Of a stretch of 64,000 bases of DNA, positions 8,436 through 16,483 are shown piece after piece (the stretch's first letter is position 1; each line of letters begins with the position of its first letter). The translations under genes and the position numbers were made by a program. Origin of the DNA: VAZQ01 sp036557705 (GTDB lineage: Bacteria > Pseudomonadota > Alphaproteobacteria > Rhizobiales > Xanthobacteraceae); NCBI GenBank assembly GCA_036557705.1, contig DATBHB010000159.1, positions 1 through 64,000 of the forward strand, in the 5' to 3' direction. Below the pieces are notes generated by a model, which worked only from the letters and a program-made list of their open reading frames with translations, was not told where the DNA came from and ran no database searches.

Positions 8436-8658
8436 ATTTCGTCCCCTCTTTGTGCTCGTACCGTCCAGTCTACGCGTCGCTTCCGCGGCTTCGTATCAGC
8501 GGTCTTCACTTCTGTCACGGCGCGCCGCCGCGGCGTAACGGCGGCATAATCAAGCATTCGAGGCTTGCGTATCCTGCAATCCTGCTTTGCCGCACGGCTC
8601 GTGGCGAAAACAGTCAATCCGGCGTTAGGTAGTCTCGGGGAGCGAGAGGTTCAGCATC

Positions 8659-8802
8659 ATGGCGTTTCTGGTTGAGAAGGAAACTCTCCAGCGTGCGAAC
8701 GCCGCAGTGCTGAAGACCGTGATCTGCGGCGGCTTGGCGGCCTGCGCCTTCGGTGCAGCGATTTACGACTTCAGCCGCTGGTTCACTGCCATGGTGAACT
8801 GA
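8659..8802 (+). CDS. 47-residue single-span membrane protein
   Basis: This small frame encodes 47 residues: a polar N-terminus with a KETLQRANAAVLK helix, one hydrophobic span (VICGGLAACAFGAAIYDF), and SRWFTAMVN. A GAGAGG ribosome site lies 9 nt before the ATG. Small proteins with the same helix-span layout recur in Bradyrhizobium-type genomes, which supports a real gene, but no function is known. It stands alone between the divergent amidohydrolase gene and a repeat. Confidence 0.6.
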   Translation: MAFLVEKETLQRANAAVLKTVICGGLAACAFGAAIYDFSRWFTAMVN

Positions 8803-8856
8803 TTTTTACCTCATCCCCGGTTCCAGGATTGGCTTGAGCTTCATGTGCTCCCTCCA

Positions 8857-9012
8857 GTAGGGCGGGTTAGGCGCGCGGCTCCTTCTGTATCAGTCCGCCC
8901 GTTGTTCTGCGGGCGCGCCGTACCCGCCATCGCACGCGCCGTCGGCGGGTTACGCGCGGATCAGCGCGCGTGAAAGCCCCCAAGCAACATCGGCCGCGCT
9001 AACCCGCCCTAC
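8857..9012. repeat. Miniature inverted-repeat element, copy 1
   Basis: A 156-bp element is bounded by a perfect 14-bp terminal inverted repeat (GTAGGGCGGGTTAG at 8857-8870, CTAACCCGCCCTAC at 8999-9012). It has no coding capacity and an internal palindromic centre (GGCGGGTTACGCGCG). A related copy lies at 16151-16457. It ends 1 bp from the stop codon of the PQQ dehydrogenase gene, so it may also act as its transcription end. Confidence 0.72.
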
Positions 9013-9013
9013 T

Positions 9014-10762
9014 TCATAGCCCGAAAACGGCGACGATTGCGCCTGGCTGATAGAGGCCGGCGCCTCGCAGTCCCACGGCGCCACCGGCTACGACCGCGAT
9101 GTATTGCCTTCCTCCGACGCTGTAGGTCATCGGAGGCGCCGTAATTGGCGTGCCCAGACTGAAGGTCCACAACTCCTTGAGCGTGTCGACGTCATAGGCG
9201 ACGAGACGACCGTCGGGGTGGCCGGAAAAGAGCAGGTCGCCATCGGTGCTCAGCATTCCCGACTCGTTTGGAACCGGAAATGTCGCTTTGTTGGCCACCT
9301 TGCCGGTACGCACGTCGAGCGCCCAAAGAGCACCATGGGCCGAAGCTCTGCCCCCTTGGCTGCAACACGGCGGCAGGCCGACATAGTCCTTATTCTCATC
9401 GAGCGGAGTCTTGAGAGCGGTGCCCGTCACGCATCCTTCCGCTCCCGCCACATAGGCGATCATGCGTTTCTGATCGAAGGTGGGAGGAAAGAAGGTCGGT
9501 GCGCCGCCCCACCATGGACAATCTTGCTGGGCCGGCTTTCCTCGCAGCGCGCCAGTACCCGCGTAGAGCTGAACCGTCCGCTGCGGATCGTAATCAACCG
9601 GCCGGCCGGTCTTCGCGTCGATCCCTTTGGTCCAGGTTACTTTCTCCTGATACTGATCGGCCCGCAGGAACTGTCCGTTGCTGCGGTCAAGAGTATAGAA
9701 GAAACCGTTGCGCGAAAAATTCGCCACTACCTTCCGCGTTTCGCCGTTGATCGACACCTCATAGAGCATTTTGGGGCTCGGCGTGTCGAAGTCCCAATGT
9801 TCGTTCGGCGTCTCCTGGAAATACCAAACGATCTTGCCGGTATCGGCGTCGAGCGCGATCGTGCTCGCAGTATAAAGATTGTCGCCCGGCCGGAACTCGG
9901 GGTCGTGCGTGGGGAACGCGTCGCCAGTGCCGTAGTAAAGCAGGTTGGTTGCCGGATCATAGGAGGCGGTCTGCCATACGCCGCCGCCGCCGATCCGCCA
10001 GGCATTGTGATTGTCCCTCCAGGTCTCCGAGCCGGGCTCGCCGGGCGCCGGAATCGTAAAGGTCCGCCACGCAAGCTTGCCGCTATGCACGTCCCAGGCG
10101 CCAACCCAGCTCCTGGTACCGAGCTGCCCGCCGGAGCTTTCTCCCTGCACGACCAGCTCCTTTCCGCCGGCGGTTTTGACCGCCAGCGGCGCCGCCGTGA
10201 AGGTCTGCGTCTTCGGCGATGGCGTGCCGGTCGCAGGATCGGTCGGCGCGGTAGCCTGGACCTCCCAGACGACCTCGCCGGAATCGCGATTGAGCGCGAT
10301 CATGCGCACGTCGTTCGTGGAGACGAAAACCATGTTGCCGTATATCGCGATCCCGCGATTGGTGCGCGATTTCGTGATTTTCGGATCATAGCGCCAGAGC
10401 GGCACCGCCGCGGTCCCGCTGCGCACGTCGAATTTCATCACCCGATCCAGCGTGTCGGAGACGTACATGAATCCATCCTCGACCAGCGGAGTGGATTCCT
10501 CCTTGCCGCGCAGCGTGCCCCCGGTCGAGCGGCCTCCGATCGAGAAGATGAATTTCGGCTTCAAATCCTTGATCGTCTGCCGATTGATTTCGCTGAGCGA
10601 TGAGTGACGCGAGTTGTTGTAGTCGTGATGCACCATGAGCCAGTTCTGCGGCTCGTTCGCGGCGTCGAGCAGGCGCTCCGGCGTCACATCGGCTGCGCGC
10701 ACGGGCAGCGCCATGGCGGCAAGGCCGATCGACAATGCAGCGAGATTGATTTTTGTGGACAC
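9014..10762 (-). CDS. PQQ-dependent dehydrogenase (quinoprotein)
   Basis: This 582-residue periplasmic quinoprotein has a signal peptide (NLAALSIGLAAMALPVRAA, about residues 5-24) and a PQQ-type beta-propeller. Visible features are HHDYNNSRHSSL near the N-terminus, repeated W-x-x-D propeller blades such as LDADTGKIVWYFQETPNEHWDFD, and a vicinal Cys pair (PPCCSQGG). Such enzymes oxidise alcohols or sugars and pass electrons to a cytochrome c. There is no fused cytochrome domain, which suits the cytochrome-containing gene directly upstream on the same strand. The GTG at 10762 is chosen because GGGAGGAAAGCT precedes it and the signal peptide follows; a TTG at 10825 is unlikely. The substrate is unknown. 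Confidence 0.85.
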   Translation of the reverse strand: MSTKINLAALSIGLAAMALPVRAADVTPERLLDAANEPQNWLMVHHDYNNSRHSSLSEINRQTIKDLKPKFIFSIGGRSTGGTLRGKEESTPLVEDGFMYVSDTLDRVMKFDVRSGTAAVPLWRYDPKITKSRTNRGIAIYGNMVFVSTNDVRMIALNRDSGEVVWEVQATAPTDPATGTPSPKTQTFTAAPLAVKTAGGKELVVQGESSGGQLGTRSWVGAWDVHSGKLAWRTFTIPAPGEPGSETWRDNHNAWRIGGGGVWQTASYDPATNLLYYGTGDAFPTHDPEFRPGDNLYTASTIALDADTGKIVWYFQETPNEHWDFDTPSPKMLYEVSINGETRKVVANFSRNGFFYTLDRSNGQFLRADQYQEKVTWTKGIDAKTGRPVDYDPQRTVQLYAGTGALRGKPAQQDCPWWGGAPTFFPPTFDQKRMIAYVAGAEGCVTGTALKTPLDENKDYVGLPPCCSQGGRASAHGALWALDVRTGKVANKATFPVPNESGMLSTDGDLLFSGHPDGRLVAYDVDTLKELWTFSLGTPITAPPMTYSVGGRQYIAVVAGGAVGLRGAGLYQPGAIVAVFGL

Positions 10763-10850
10763 AGCTTTCCTCCCAAAATGCACCGCGCGGTCCCCCAATA
10801 TAGACGTGCAAGCACTGCCTTCCAATGCCGCCGGAGGACCGCATGAATAA

Positions 10851-10915
10851 GGGGCGGGTCTTAAACCCGCCCCTATCGGTTAGACCGCTCTGGTGGGCGG
10901 GTTTGAAACCCGCCC
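10851..10915. repeat. Two tandem GC-rich palindromes
   Basis: Two hairpins lie between co-oriented genes: GGGGCGGGT/ACCCGCCCC (10851-10859, 10865-10873, 5-nt loop) and GGGCGGGTTT/AAACCCGCCC (10895-10904, 10906-10915). They carry the same GGGCGGGTT core. Neither has a T-run, so they are more likely repeat-derived processing or stability elements than classical terminators, separating the cytochrome-propeller gene from the PQQ dehydrogenase gene. Confidence 0.6.
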
Positions 10916-10922
10916 CTAGTAT

Positions 10923-12590
10923 CTATTCGGAGAGAACTTCCACGAAGCCCATCCGCCCCGGCGTATTGCCGCTGAAATAGATGCGGTTGGGGTTCGTCGG
11001 ATCTATATCCAGCCGCCGCGGATCGGATTCCGCATCGGGGAGCGGGAATTCTGTCCATTCCTCGGTCTTGGGGTTGAACCGCGCGATCTGATCGACCTGG
11101 TGCTCGCTCACCCAGACCAGGTTGTTCTTCTTGTCGACGACCACGGAATAATTCCCGCCGGTCTGCGTGGGCGGCGAGTAGATGGTCATCTGCTTGGTGT
11201 TATGGTCGATTTTCATGAGCTTGCCAGCATTCCAGAGCGCAACCCAGAGGTCGCCGTTGGCGTCGCTGTTCATGCGGCGTGGATAGGCGTGCCCCTGATA
11301 GGGGATCTTGTACTCGTCGACCTTGCCGCTCGCCGGGTCGATGCGAACCATCATGTCGGCCTCGTCTTCGGCGTACCAGACCGAGCCGTCACCGGCGACC
11401 GCGATTCCGTAGGCGCCCGGAAGCGGATGATGATTGGCGCTCGGAGACGGATAGATTTTGAATTCCGCCCGGTCCGGGAACAGGCGGCGCGCCTCCTTGT
11501 TGCCGCCCGTTGCCCAGACGGTGCCGTCTGGAGCCAGCGCCATGCTGTTTCCTCCCGCCTGACCCTTCCGACCGGTCCAGGCGAAAGCGAGGAATTTACC
11601 GGTCTTCGTATCGTAACTCAGCCAGCGGTTATTGGGGCCGTCGGCCACCCACAGGATACCCTTGCTGTCGATCTGCGGATTGCCAAGGCTCTGCCGCTCA
11701 CGCGCAGCAGGGCCGGGCGGCGTGTCGTATTCGGTGAATTGCAGCGTCTTGGCATCGAGGCGTCCGAGCTTTCCGGCGCGCTCCGAGACCCAGGCGTTCC
11801 CATCCGGGTCCACCGCGACGTCATGCGGCTCGGCATGCGTATTGACGAGATCGTAGGTCACGACGCGATAATTGACGGCCTTGCCAGTCAACAGTTTCCT
11901 TGGCAGGCGGCTGTTGGCGTCGTACGGCTGCCTTTCGCCGAAATGGGCCGAAAGGTAGTTCACGATCGTCGTGTTTTCCTGCTCGCTCAAATCAGGAATC
12001 TGTGCGACCGACATGCGCGTGCGCATCCGCGCCACGGTATGATTCCAGTCGTCGCGATTGGAACGCTTGACCACGACCCGGAGCAGGTCATGGCAGGACC
12101 TGCATTTTTCAGCGACCAGCGCCTTGCCCTCACCTTCCGGCAGATCCTTGGGATCCGACGAGGCTTTCAGGACATCGGCCTCAGGGATGCGCTGCGGCCA
12201 TGCCGGGGAAAGCGAAGGACCGCGGCGATTGGTGAGTGCCAGGCCAACCTTGGCGCTGTCGCCGCCGGCGACTGTCACATTGGTGAACCAATCGCTCTGA
12301 GTCTCGGCGCCGACGGCCTCGACTCGATATTGCCCGGGCGGCAGATCCTTGGCGTCAAACTGACCACGGTCCTTGCTGATGACCATGAAGGTCAGACGGC
12401 GCTCGTCATTCTTGAGTTTCACGTAAGCGCCAGCGACCGGCTGTCCGGATGCGTCGTTGACGACGCCCTGTACCGAGCCTCTGTTGTTCGGCGTCTGGGC
12501 GGACGCAGCCGCCACGACCATGGCGCCCGCCGCAATTCCAATCGCCAGATTTCGGCTAAGCGCACGAAGTACGATGCTCCTGGGTATCAT
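10923..12590 (-). CDS. Periplasmic cytochrome c fused to Vgb-like propeller
   Basis: This 555-residue exported protein has a signal peptide (about 1-31, ending ASAQ). Next comes a carboxypeptidase-regulatory-like beta-sandwich (38-120, GSVQGVVNDASGQPVAGAYV), a monohaem cytochrome c segment with CRSCH (Cys163, Cys166, His167) to about 215, and a C-terminal six-bladed propeller of the virginiamycin B lyase/NHL type (about 240-555, blades such as PHDVAVDPDGNAWVSE). It lies upstream of the PQQ dehydrogenase on the same strand, so it is a good candidate for its electron acceptor, the propeller perhaps binding substrate or partner. Lyase activity is not implied. Coupling to the dehydrogenase is inferred from position. 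Confidence 0.8.
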   Translation of the reverse strand: MIPRSIVLRALSRNLAIGIAAGAMVVAAASAQTPNNRGSVQGVVNDASGQPVAGAYVKLKNDERRLTFMVISKDRGQFDAKDLPPGQYRVEAVGAETQSDWFTNVTVAGGDSAKVGLALTNRRGPSLSPAWPQRIPEADVLKASSDPKDLPEGEGKALVAEKCRSCHDLLRVVVKRSNRDDWNHTVARMRTRMSVAQIPDLSEQENTTIVNYLSAHFGERQPYDANSRLPRKLLTGKAVNYRVVTYDLVNTHAEPHDVAVDPDGNAWVSERAGKLGRLDAKTLQFTEYDTPPGPAARERQSLGNPQIDSKGILWVADGPNNRWLSYDTKTGKFLAFAWTGRKGQAGGNSMALAPDGTVWATGGNKEARRLFPDRAEFKIYPSPSANHHPLPGAYGIAVAGDGSVWYAEDEADMMVRIDPASGKVDEYKIPYQGHAYPRRMNSDANGDLWVALWNAGKLMKIDHNTKQMTIYSPPTQTGGNYSVVVDKKNNLVWVSEHQVDQIARFNPKTEEWTEFPLPDAESDPRRLDIDPTNPNRIYFSGNTPGRMGFVEVLSE

Positions 12591-12722
12591 TTGGCTTCTC
12601 TCCCTATGCTCGCTGCCCCCACCATTCTCTCCGCCGCTGCGGCGGAGGAACGGTGAGGGCGAGGCAGGCGAGCGGCACCGTAACCCATCCCGACGCCGGA
12701 TTCGAGAGCTTTGATGCCCGCC

Positions 12723-14291
12723 CTACGACCAGAACCGCTTCTCATGCGCGAAGGCCGCATAGGCATGTTGGGCATCCGCGAGGACGGCTGCAATCCGCGC
12801 TGCTTCGCGGCCGGACAGGCGGCCCGCCGCGAAGGCTTCGCTGGCGCGCTGCCTGCGCTCGCCGCCATCCGCGCCGCCGCTGACAAGCTGCTCGGTGAGA
12901 CTTTCATGCACCGCGATATCGTTGAGATCGCCAAGCGCGTCCTGCAAGTCTTCCAACCTGCTCAGAAAACGTTTACGTCGGCGACCGAGCTTTCTGCCAG
13001 GAAAGACACTGGCGAAGAATTCCGACGCGTACCGAAGTTTCTTCGTCTGGATGCGCAGCTTATGGCGCCGCCGCGGATCCAGACTGTTGAGATTCTTGCC
13101 GCGCTTGAGAACCTTTTTCCAGCGCCGTTGCAACTCCTCTGCGGCCGCGGGCGCTATCGGATGCTCTCGTGCCTGCCGCAGCAACTCATCGCCTCGCTGT
13201 GTCCACTCCCCGGCCTCGATCCATGCCGCGGCATCGAGCACAAGCGTGCGGAACCGCGCCGACTCAACCGCCTCCAGGGCCTGTGCAGAGGCATCATTGT
13301 GTCGTTTGCGAGCATCTCTCGCCAGCATGGACAGCCCTGGCTCCTTCGGCTTGTACTTGAAGAGCGGCTTTAATACGCGGTTGATGAACACGTCGAGTTC
13401 ACGGGCCGGCGCAAGCTCGCTGGCCAGCCACTTGAACTCGCTTTTCATCGCATCTGTTTGCGGGCCGGCCAGGATGTCCGAAAACAGCGAAATCGCCGCG
13501 CGCAATCGACGCAGCGCGACTCTCATCTGGTGAACACCTTCCGGATCGCCGTTTTGCAAGGCCGGCCGATTGGCGACGAGCTGATGCAGGCACGACCGCG
13601 CAATGGCCTGGAACGCAGCCTTCCGGGTCACATCCGGGCGGAGCGCGACCGGCGCCGCCTTGATTGCCGCAACCTTCTCTCCGGTAATCAGCGCATAGCC
13701 GCGCTCGGCCTTGCTCTTGACCGCAAGCTGCACCGGAATTTCCTGCGCGAGGGCGCGCGCAATCCTGAAAAGCTCGGCGGTGTCGCCGCGCTTGAGCTCC
13801 AATTCCATTTCGCAGAGCGGTTCCGACTGACGTCCAGCCTCTACGCTCCCTCTATCGATGGTCAGCTCGATTTCGCTGCCGTCGCTGTGAACCGGATAGA
13901 CGGTCCGCTGCACCCGCGTCTTGAATACCGGCTTGAGCCCCCGCCGCAGTTTCTTGCTGAGCAACGGCTCAAGCGCTGTTTCCTGCATGGCTTTCAGATC
14001 CGGTTCCCTGCCGGAGATTTGACGCTCCCATTCGTTGCGGACGAAAGCCGGAGCGGGCTCGCCCCCTTCCTGCTTGATGGTTTGCACGTGCGTGGCGCCG
14101 ATGCGCCGGACTCGCAGCGACAATCCTTTGTTGCGGAGCTTGAGCTTATCGGTGTCGAAATAGACCGAGACCAGACTGGCGGGCTTGCGTGATGTCCTTA
14201 CGGCGCCCTTCAGCAGGGCACTACGGCCCAAGCGTGACAGGGAATTTGCCGGAGCCTCAAGTTTAAGCTCGATTTCACGCGGCGCAGACAT
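12723..14291 (-). CDS. CYTH and CHAD domain protein
   Basis: This 522-residue protein starts with a CYTH domain (about 1-205) carrying the diagnostic EIELKLE motif and FDTDKLKLRNKGLSLRVR, the triphosphate tunnel metalloenzyme fold. It is followed by a CHAD domain (about 220-510), an alpha-helical domain rich in conserved His and basic residues (VHQMRVALRRLRAAI, HKLRIQTKKLRYASEFF). CYTH domains hydrolyse inorganic triphosphate or related compounds and CHAD binds polyphosphate, so a role in polyphosphate or triphosphate metabolism is likely. It is transcribed divergently from the response regulator at 14581, with about 290 bp between them. A GC hairpin near 12628-12646 downstream may end transcription. 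Confidence 0.9.
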   Translation of the reverse strand: MSAPREIELKLEAPANSLSRLGRSALLKGAVRTSRKPASLVSVYFDTDKLKLRNKGLSLRVRRIGATHVQTIKQEGGEPAPAFVRNEWERQISGREPDLKAMQETALEPLLSKKLRRGLKPVFKTRVQRTVYPVHSDGSEIELTIDRGSVEAGRQSEPLCEMELELKRGDTAELFRIARALAQEIPVQLAVKSKAERGYALITGEKVAAIKAAPVALRPDVTRKAAFQAIARSCLHQLVANRPALQNGDPEGVHQMRVALRRLRAAISLFSDILAGPQTDAMKSEFKWLASELAPARELDVFINRVLKPLFKYKPKEPGLSMLARDARKRHNDASAQALEAVESARFRTLVLDAAAWIEAGEWTQRGDELLRQAREHPIAPAAAEELQRRWKKVLKRGKNLNSLDPRRRHKLRIQTKKLRYASEFFASVFPGRKLGRRRKRFLSRLEDLQDALGDLNDIAVHESLTEQLVSGGADGGERRQRASEAFAAGRLSGREAARIAAVLADAQHAYAAFAHEKRFWS

Positions 14292-14580
14292 CGAAAAACA
14301 TGCTTCAGCCGTTCCCGCCCCAATAATCTCCTATTGTCTCCTATTGGGCCGATCTTCGCCAGGGCAGGAATCGGCCTGTGGATACCCTCATTGCAAATCG
14401 GGCAGGCCCCGCGGCGCATCCAGGCCGAGGTGCCGACCGGGCGGAGCCGAGCCCCGAGAAGCCCAACAATTCCCTGCGATCGTTGGCTTTTTCGCTGCTG
14501 AGGAGAGAAAGCCGGGGGATGCTTTGGTCCTGGACCTGAGGTATGGTCAGCACCCAGCCGCAACGGAAGGCTCGGGTTTG

Positions 14581-15258
14581 ATGAAAATCCTGGTGGTCGA
14601 TGATCACGCTCTGATCCGCGAGGCACTGCGCGGGGTGCTCAAGGATCTCAGGGACGATATCAGCGTTCTCGAGGCAGAGGACAGCCGCCAGGCCATGGGG
14701 ATCGTTGCCGAAGAGGGTGACCTCGGGCTCATTCTGCTCGACCTGAACCTGCCGGACCGGGACGGTTTTTCGGTGCTTTCTGAATTACGGGAACGCTATC
14801 CGGCGATTTCGGTCGTTGTACTGTCGGGCCAGCAGGACCGCGCCAGTGTGGTCAAGGCACTCGATCTCGGAGCACTGGGCTTCATTCCGAAAACGGGACA
14901 GCGCGACGTGATGCTAGGCGCGCTTCGACTGGTTTTCGCCGGCGGAATCTACATACCCCCCGAAATCCTGGCGCGAGAGGCCCCGCCTCAGCCAAGCCCC
15001 GCCCTGTCCCGGCTCGGCGCCGATACTGCACATGTGACGCCGGCCAACCTCGGTCTTACTGGACGGCAACTCGACGTGCTCGCGCTGCTGATGCAAGGCA
15101 AGAGCAACAAGGCGATTTGCCGAATTCTCAATCTGGCTGAGCCGACGGTCAAAAATCACGTCACGGCAGTGCTCAAGGCGCTGAAAGTGAACAGCCGCGT
15201 CGAAGCGGTAATCGCCGTCGGCGAACTCGGATGGGAATTGCCGCGACGGCAACCTTAG
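14581..15258 (+). CDS. NarL/FixJ-family response regulator
   Basis: This 225-residue regulator has a canonical receiver domain (1-120): acidic pair Asp7-Asp8 (LVVDDH), phosphoacceptor Asp54 (ILLDLNLPD) and Lys in FIPKTGQ. A LuxR-type helix-turn-helix follows (about 160-222, LTGRQLDVLALLMQGKSNKAICRIL then EPTVKNHV). The ATG at 14581 aligns with the paralogue at 26770; the longer upstream frame has no domain support. No kinase gene is adjacent, but the hybrid kinase at 16480-18756 is close by. It is a paralogue of the atypical regulator at 26770. Confidence 0.9.
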   Translation: MKILVVDDHALIREALRGVLKDLRDDISVLEAEDSRQAMGIVAEEGDLGLILLDLNLPDRDGFSVLSELRERYPAISVVVLSGQQDRASVVKALDLGALGFIPKTGQRDVMLGALRLVFAGGIYIPPEILAREAPPQPSPALSRLGADTAHVTPANLGLTGRQLDVLALLMQGKSNKAICRILNLAEPTVKNHVTAVLKALKVNSRVEAVIAVGELGWELPRRQP

Positions 15259-15308
15259 ACTAACTGACTCGGGGGATGCCCGGCGCGCAGCGTAGTGCGT
15301 CGGAGCGT

Positions 15309-15929
15309 TCAGCAGTCCTGGAAGTTTTCCAAGCCGGCCTCGGCAAGCAGTTCCGCAATCCGGTTACGGGCGCGAAACATGCGAGTCTTGACGGTACCGG
15401 CGGGGATTCCAACGATCTGCGCAACCTCTGCCACGGATTTCTCGTGATAATAGACGAGGTCGACGATCTCCCTCTGGATCGGCGAGAGCAGCGACAGACA
15501 TCTGTTTAGGACCATGCTTCGGCTCTTCTCGTGAAGCATCGCCTCCGGGTCGCTGGCGCTGTCCACCGCGTCAGCCGCCCCATCCTCCTCGATCGGCTTG
15601 TGCCGGCGCGACCGCAGCGCCTGGAGTGCCTTGTTGCGAGCAATCGCAAACAGCCAAGTCGAAACCTGCGATCTCGCCTGGAACCGGCCGGGTCGACGCC
15701 AGACCTCAAGGAATACCTCACTGACGATGTCCTCGCTGAGCGGTGCGTTACTGGTGATGCGCAGCACGAATCGATACATCCGTGTGCTATGTCGCGTGAA
15801 AAGCTGCTCCAACGCACGCTTGTCGCCGGCGGCAACCGACTCGATCAATTCCTGATCCGGCGATTTCGAAGTGGGCTGCGGCCGCACTCGCATTCGCACT
15901 ACGGACTCCAACCCTTCGGCAGTCTGCAT
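15309..15929 (-). CDS. ECF-type RNA polymerase sigma factor
   Basis: This 206-residue sigma-70 family factor has region 2 (about 37-105: LEQLFTRHSTRMYRFVLRIT, DIVSEVFLEVWRRPGRF, TWLFAIARNKAL) and region 4 (about 140-195: LSLLSPIQREIVDLVYYHEKSVAEVAQIVGI then GTVKTRMFRAR). Region 3 is missing, as in ECF sigma factors. No anti-sigma factor gene is adjacent: the neighbours are a convergent response regulator and a repeat region, so its regulation is not visible here. Bases 15930-16116 upstream hold its leader and nothing else recognisable. Confidence 0.9.
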   Translation of the reverse strand: MQTAEGLESVVRMRVRPQPTSKSPDQELIESVAAGDKRALEQLFTRHSTRMYRFVLRITSNAPLSEDIVSEVFLEVWRRPGRFQARSQVSTWLFAIARNKALQALRSRRHKPIEEDGAADAVDSASDPEAMLHEKSRSMVLNRCLSLLSPIQREIVDLVYYHEKSVAEVAQIVGIPAGTVKTRMFRARNRIAELLAEAGLENFQDC

Positions 15930-16116
15930 GATCGCCTCCCGATTGCGCTTATTGCTGCGCTTCCAGGTCGAATTGTCGGGATTGGCGCCCTTGCGGTAAA
16001 TCAGCCCGAGGTCTTGCCCAAATTTTCGGCGCGCGGGCCTTCGTCGAAGCCAAGCTGTTATAATCTTTGGATTCTTTGCGGCCGCAAGCCCTCGCTTGGC
16101 AGACTACCTTGGTCTT

Positions 16117-16142
16117 GGGACTGATGGATGATTTGGGTCTAG
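16117..16142. repeat. 26-bp direct repeat, left copy
   Basis: This 26-bp segment (core ACTGATGGATGATTTGGG) is repeated exactly at 16458-16483. The two copies flank the nested miniature elements between them. The right copy contains the stop codon of the hybrid kinase gene, so the left copy looks like a duplicate of that gene's 3' end made when the element arrived. Confidence 0.75.
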
Positions 16143-16150
16143 CCTCGTCG

Positions 16151-16457
16151 GTAGGGCGGGTTTAGGCACGCCATCCGCAACCTGCGAGCCGCGTCAGGTG
16201 GTGGGCGGCGCGCCGCAACCCGCCATTTTCGCCTGCCGCGGCGGGTTACGCGCGGTCAAACTCCTCGGCACAACAACACGGCCTCTGCCGCGCTAATCTT
16301 ACTGAGTCATAAGGTTTCGTAGGGTGTGCAACCGCGCGGCACGAACGGACCGCGTGCGCAAAATCGCTAATCGCGCGGTTGCGCACGCGGTCAGACCCGA
16401 CACGCGATTTTGCACACCCTACAGGAGTTTCTGACGCAGTAAGACTAACCCACCTAC
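16151..16457. repeat. Miniature inverted-repeat element, copy 2 (interrupted)
   Basis: This is a relative of the element at 8857-9012. It starts GTAGGGCGGGTTTAG, contains the same GGCGGGTTACGCGCG centre, and ends CTAACCCACCTAC (imperfect terminal repeats). It is interrupted near its right end by a second miniature element (16297-16444). It ends at the right 26-bp direct repeat, just behind the kinase gene. Confidence 0.68.
16297..16444. repeat. Second miniature element nested in the first
   Basis: This 148-bp element has ends TCTTACTG and CAGTAAGA that belong to an imperfect terminal inverted repeat of about 35 bp, whose inner 13 bp (GTAGGGTGTGCAA / TTGCACACCCTAC) are perfect. It is flanked by CTAA on both sides (16293-16296 and 16445-16448). 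The host element has only one CTAA at this point (compare 8999-9002), so this is a 4-bp target duplication. The element at 59285-59447 is related. Confidence 0.68.
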
Positions 16458-16483
16458 GGGACTGATGGATGATTTGGGTCTAG
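16458..16483. repeat. 26-bp direct repeat, right copy
   Basis: This is an exact copy of 16117-16142. It overlaps the TAG stop (16480-16482 on the minus strand) of the hybrid histidine kinase gene. Confidence 0.75.

Noticed and set aside
9104..10603. 499-residue plus-strand frame
   Set aside because: It is the complement of the PQQ dehydrogenase gene, with Arg/His/Gly-rich composition typical of a shadow frame in high-GC DNA.
11100..12656. 518-residue plus-strand frame
   Set aside because: It is a shadow of the cytochrome c-propeller gene on the other strand, which has clear domains.
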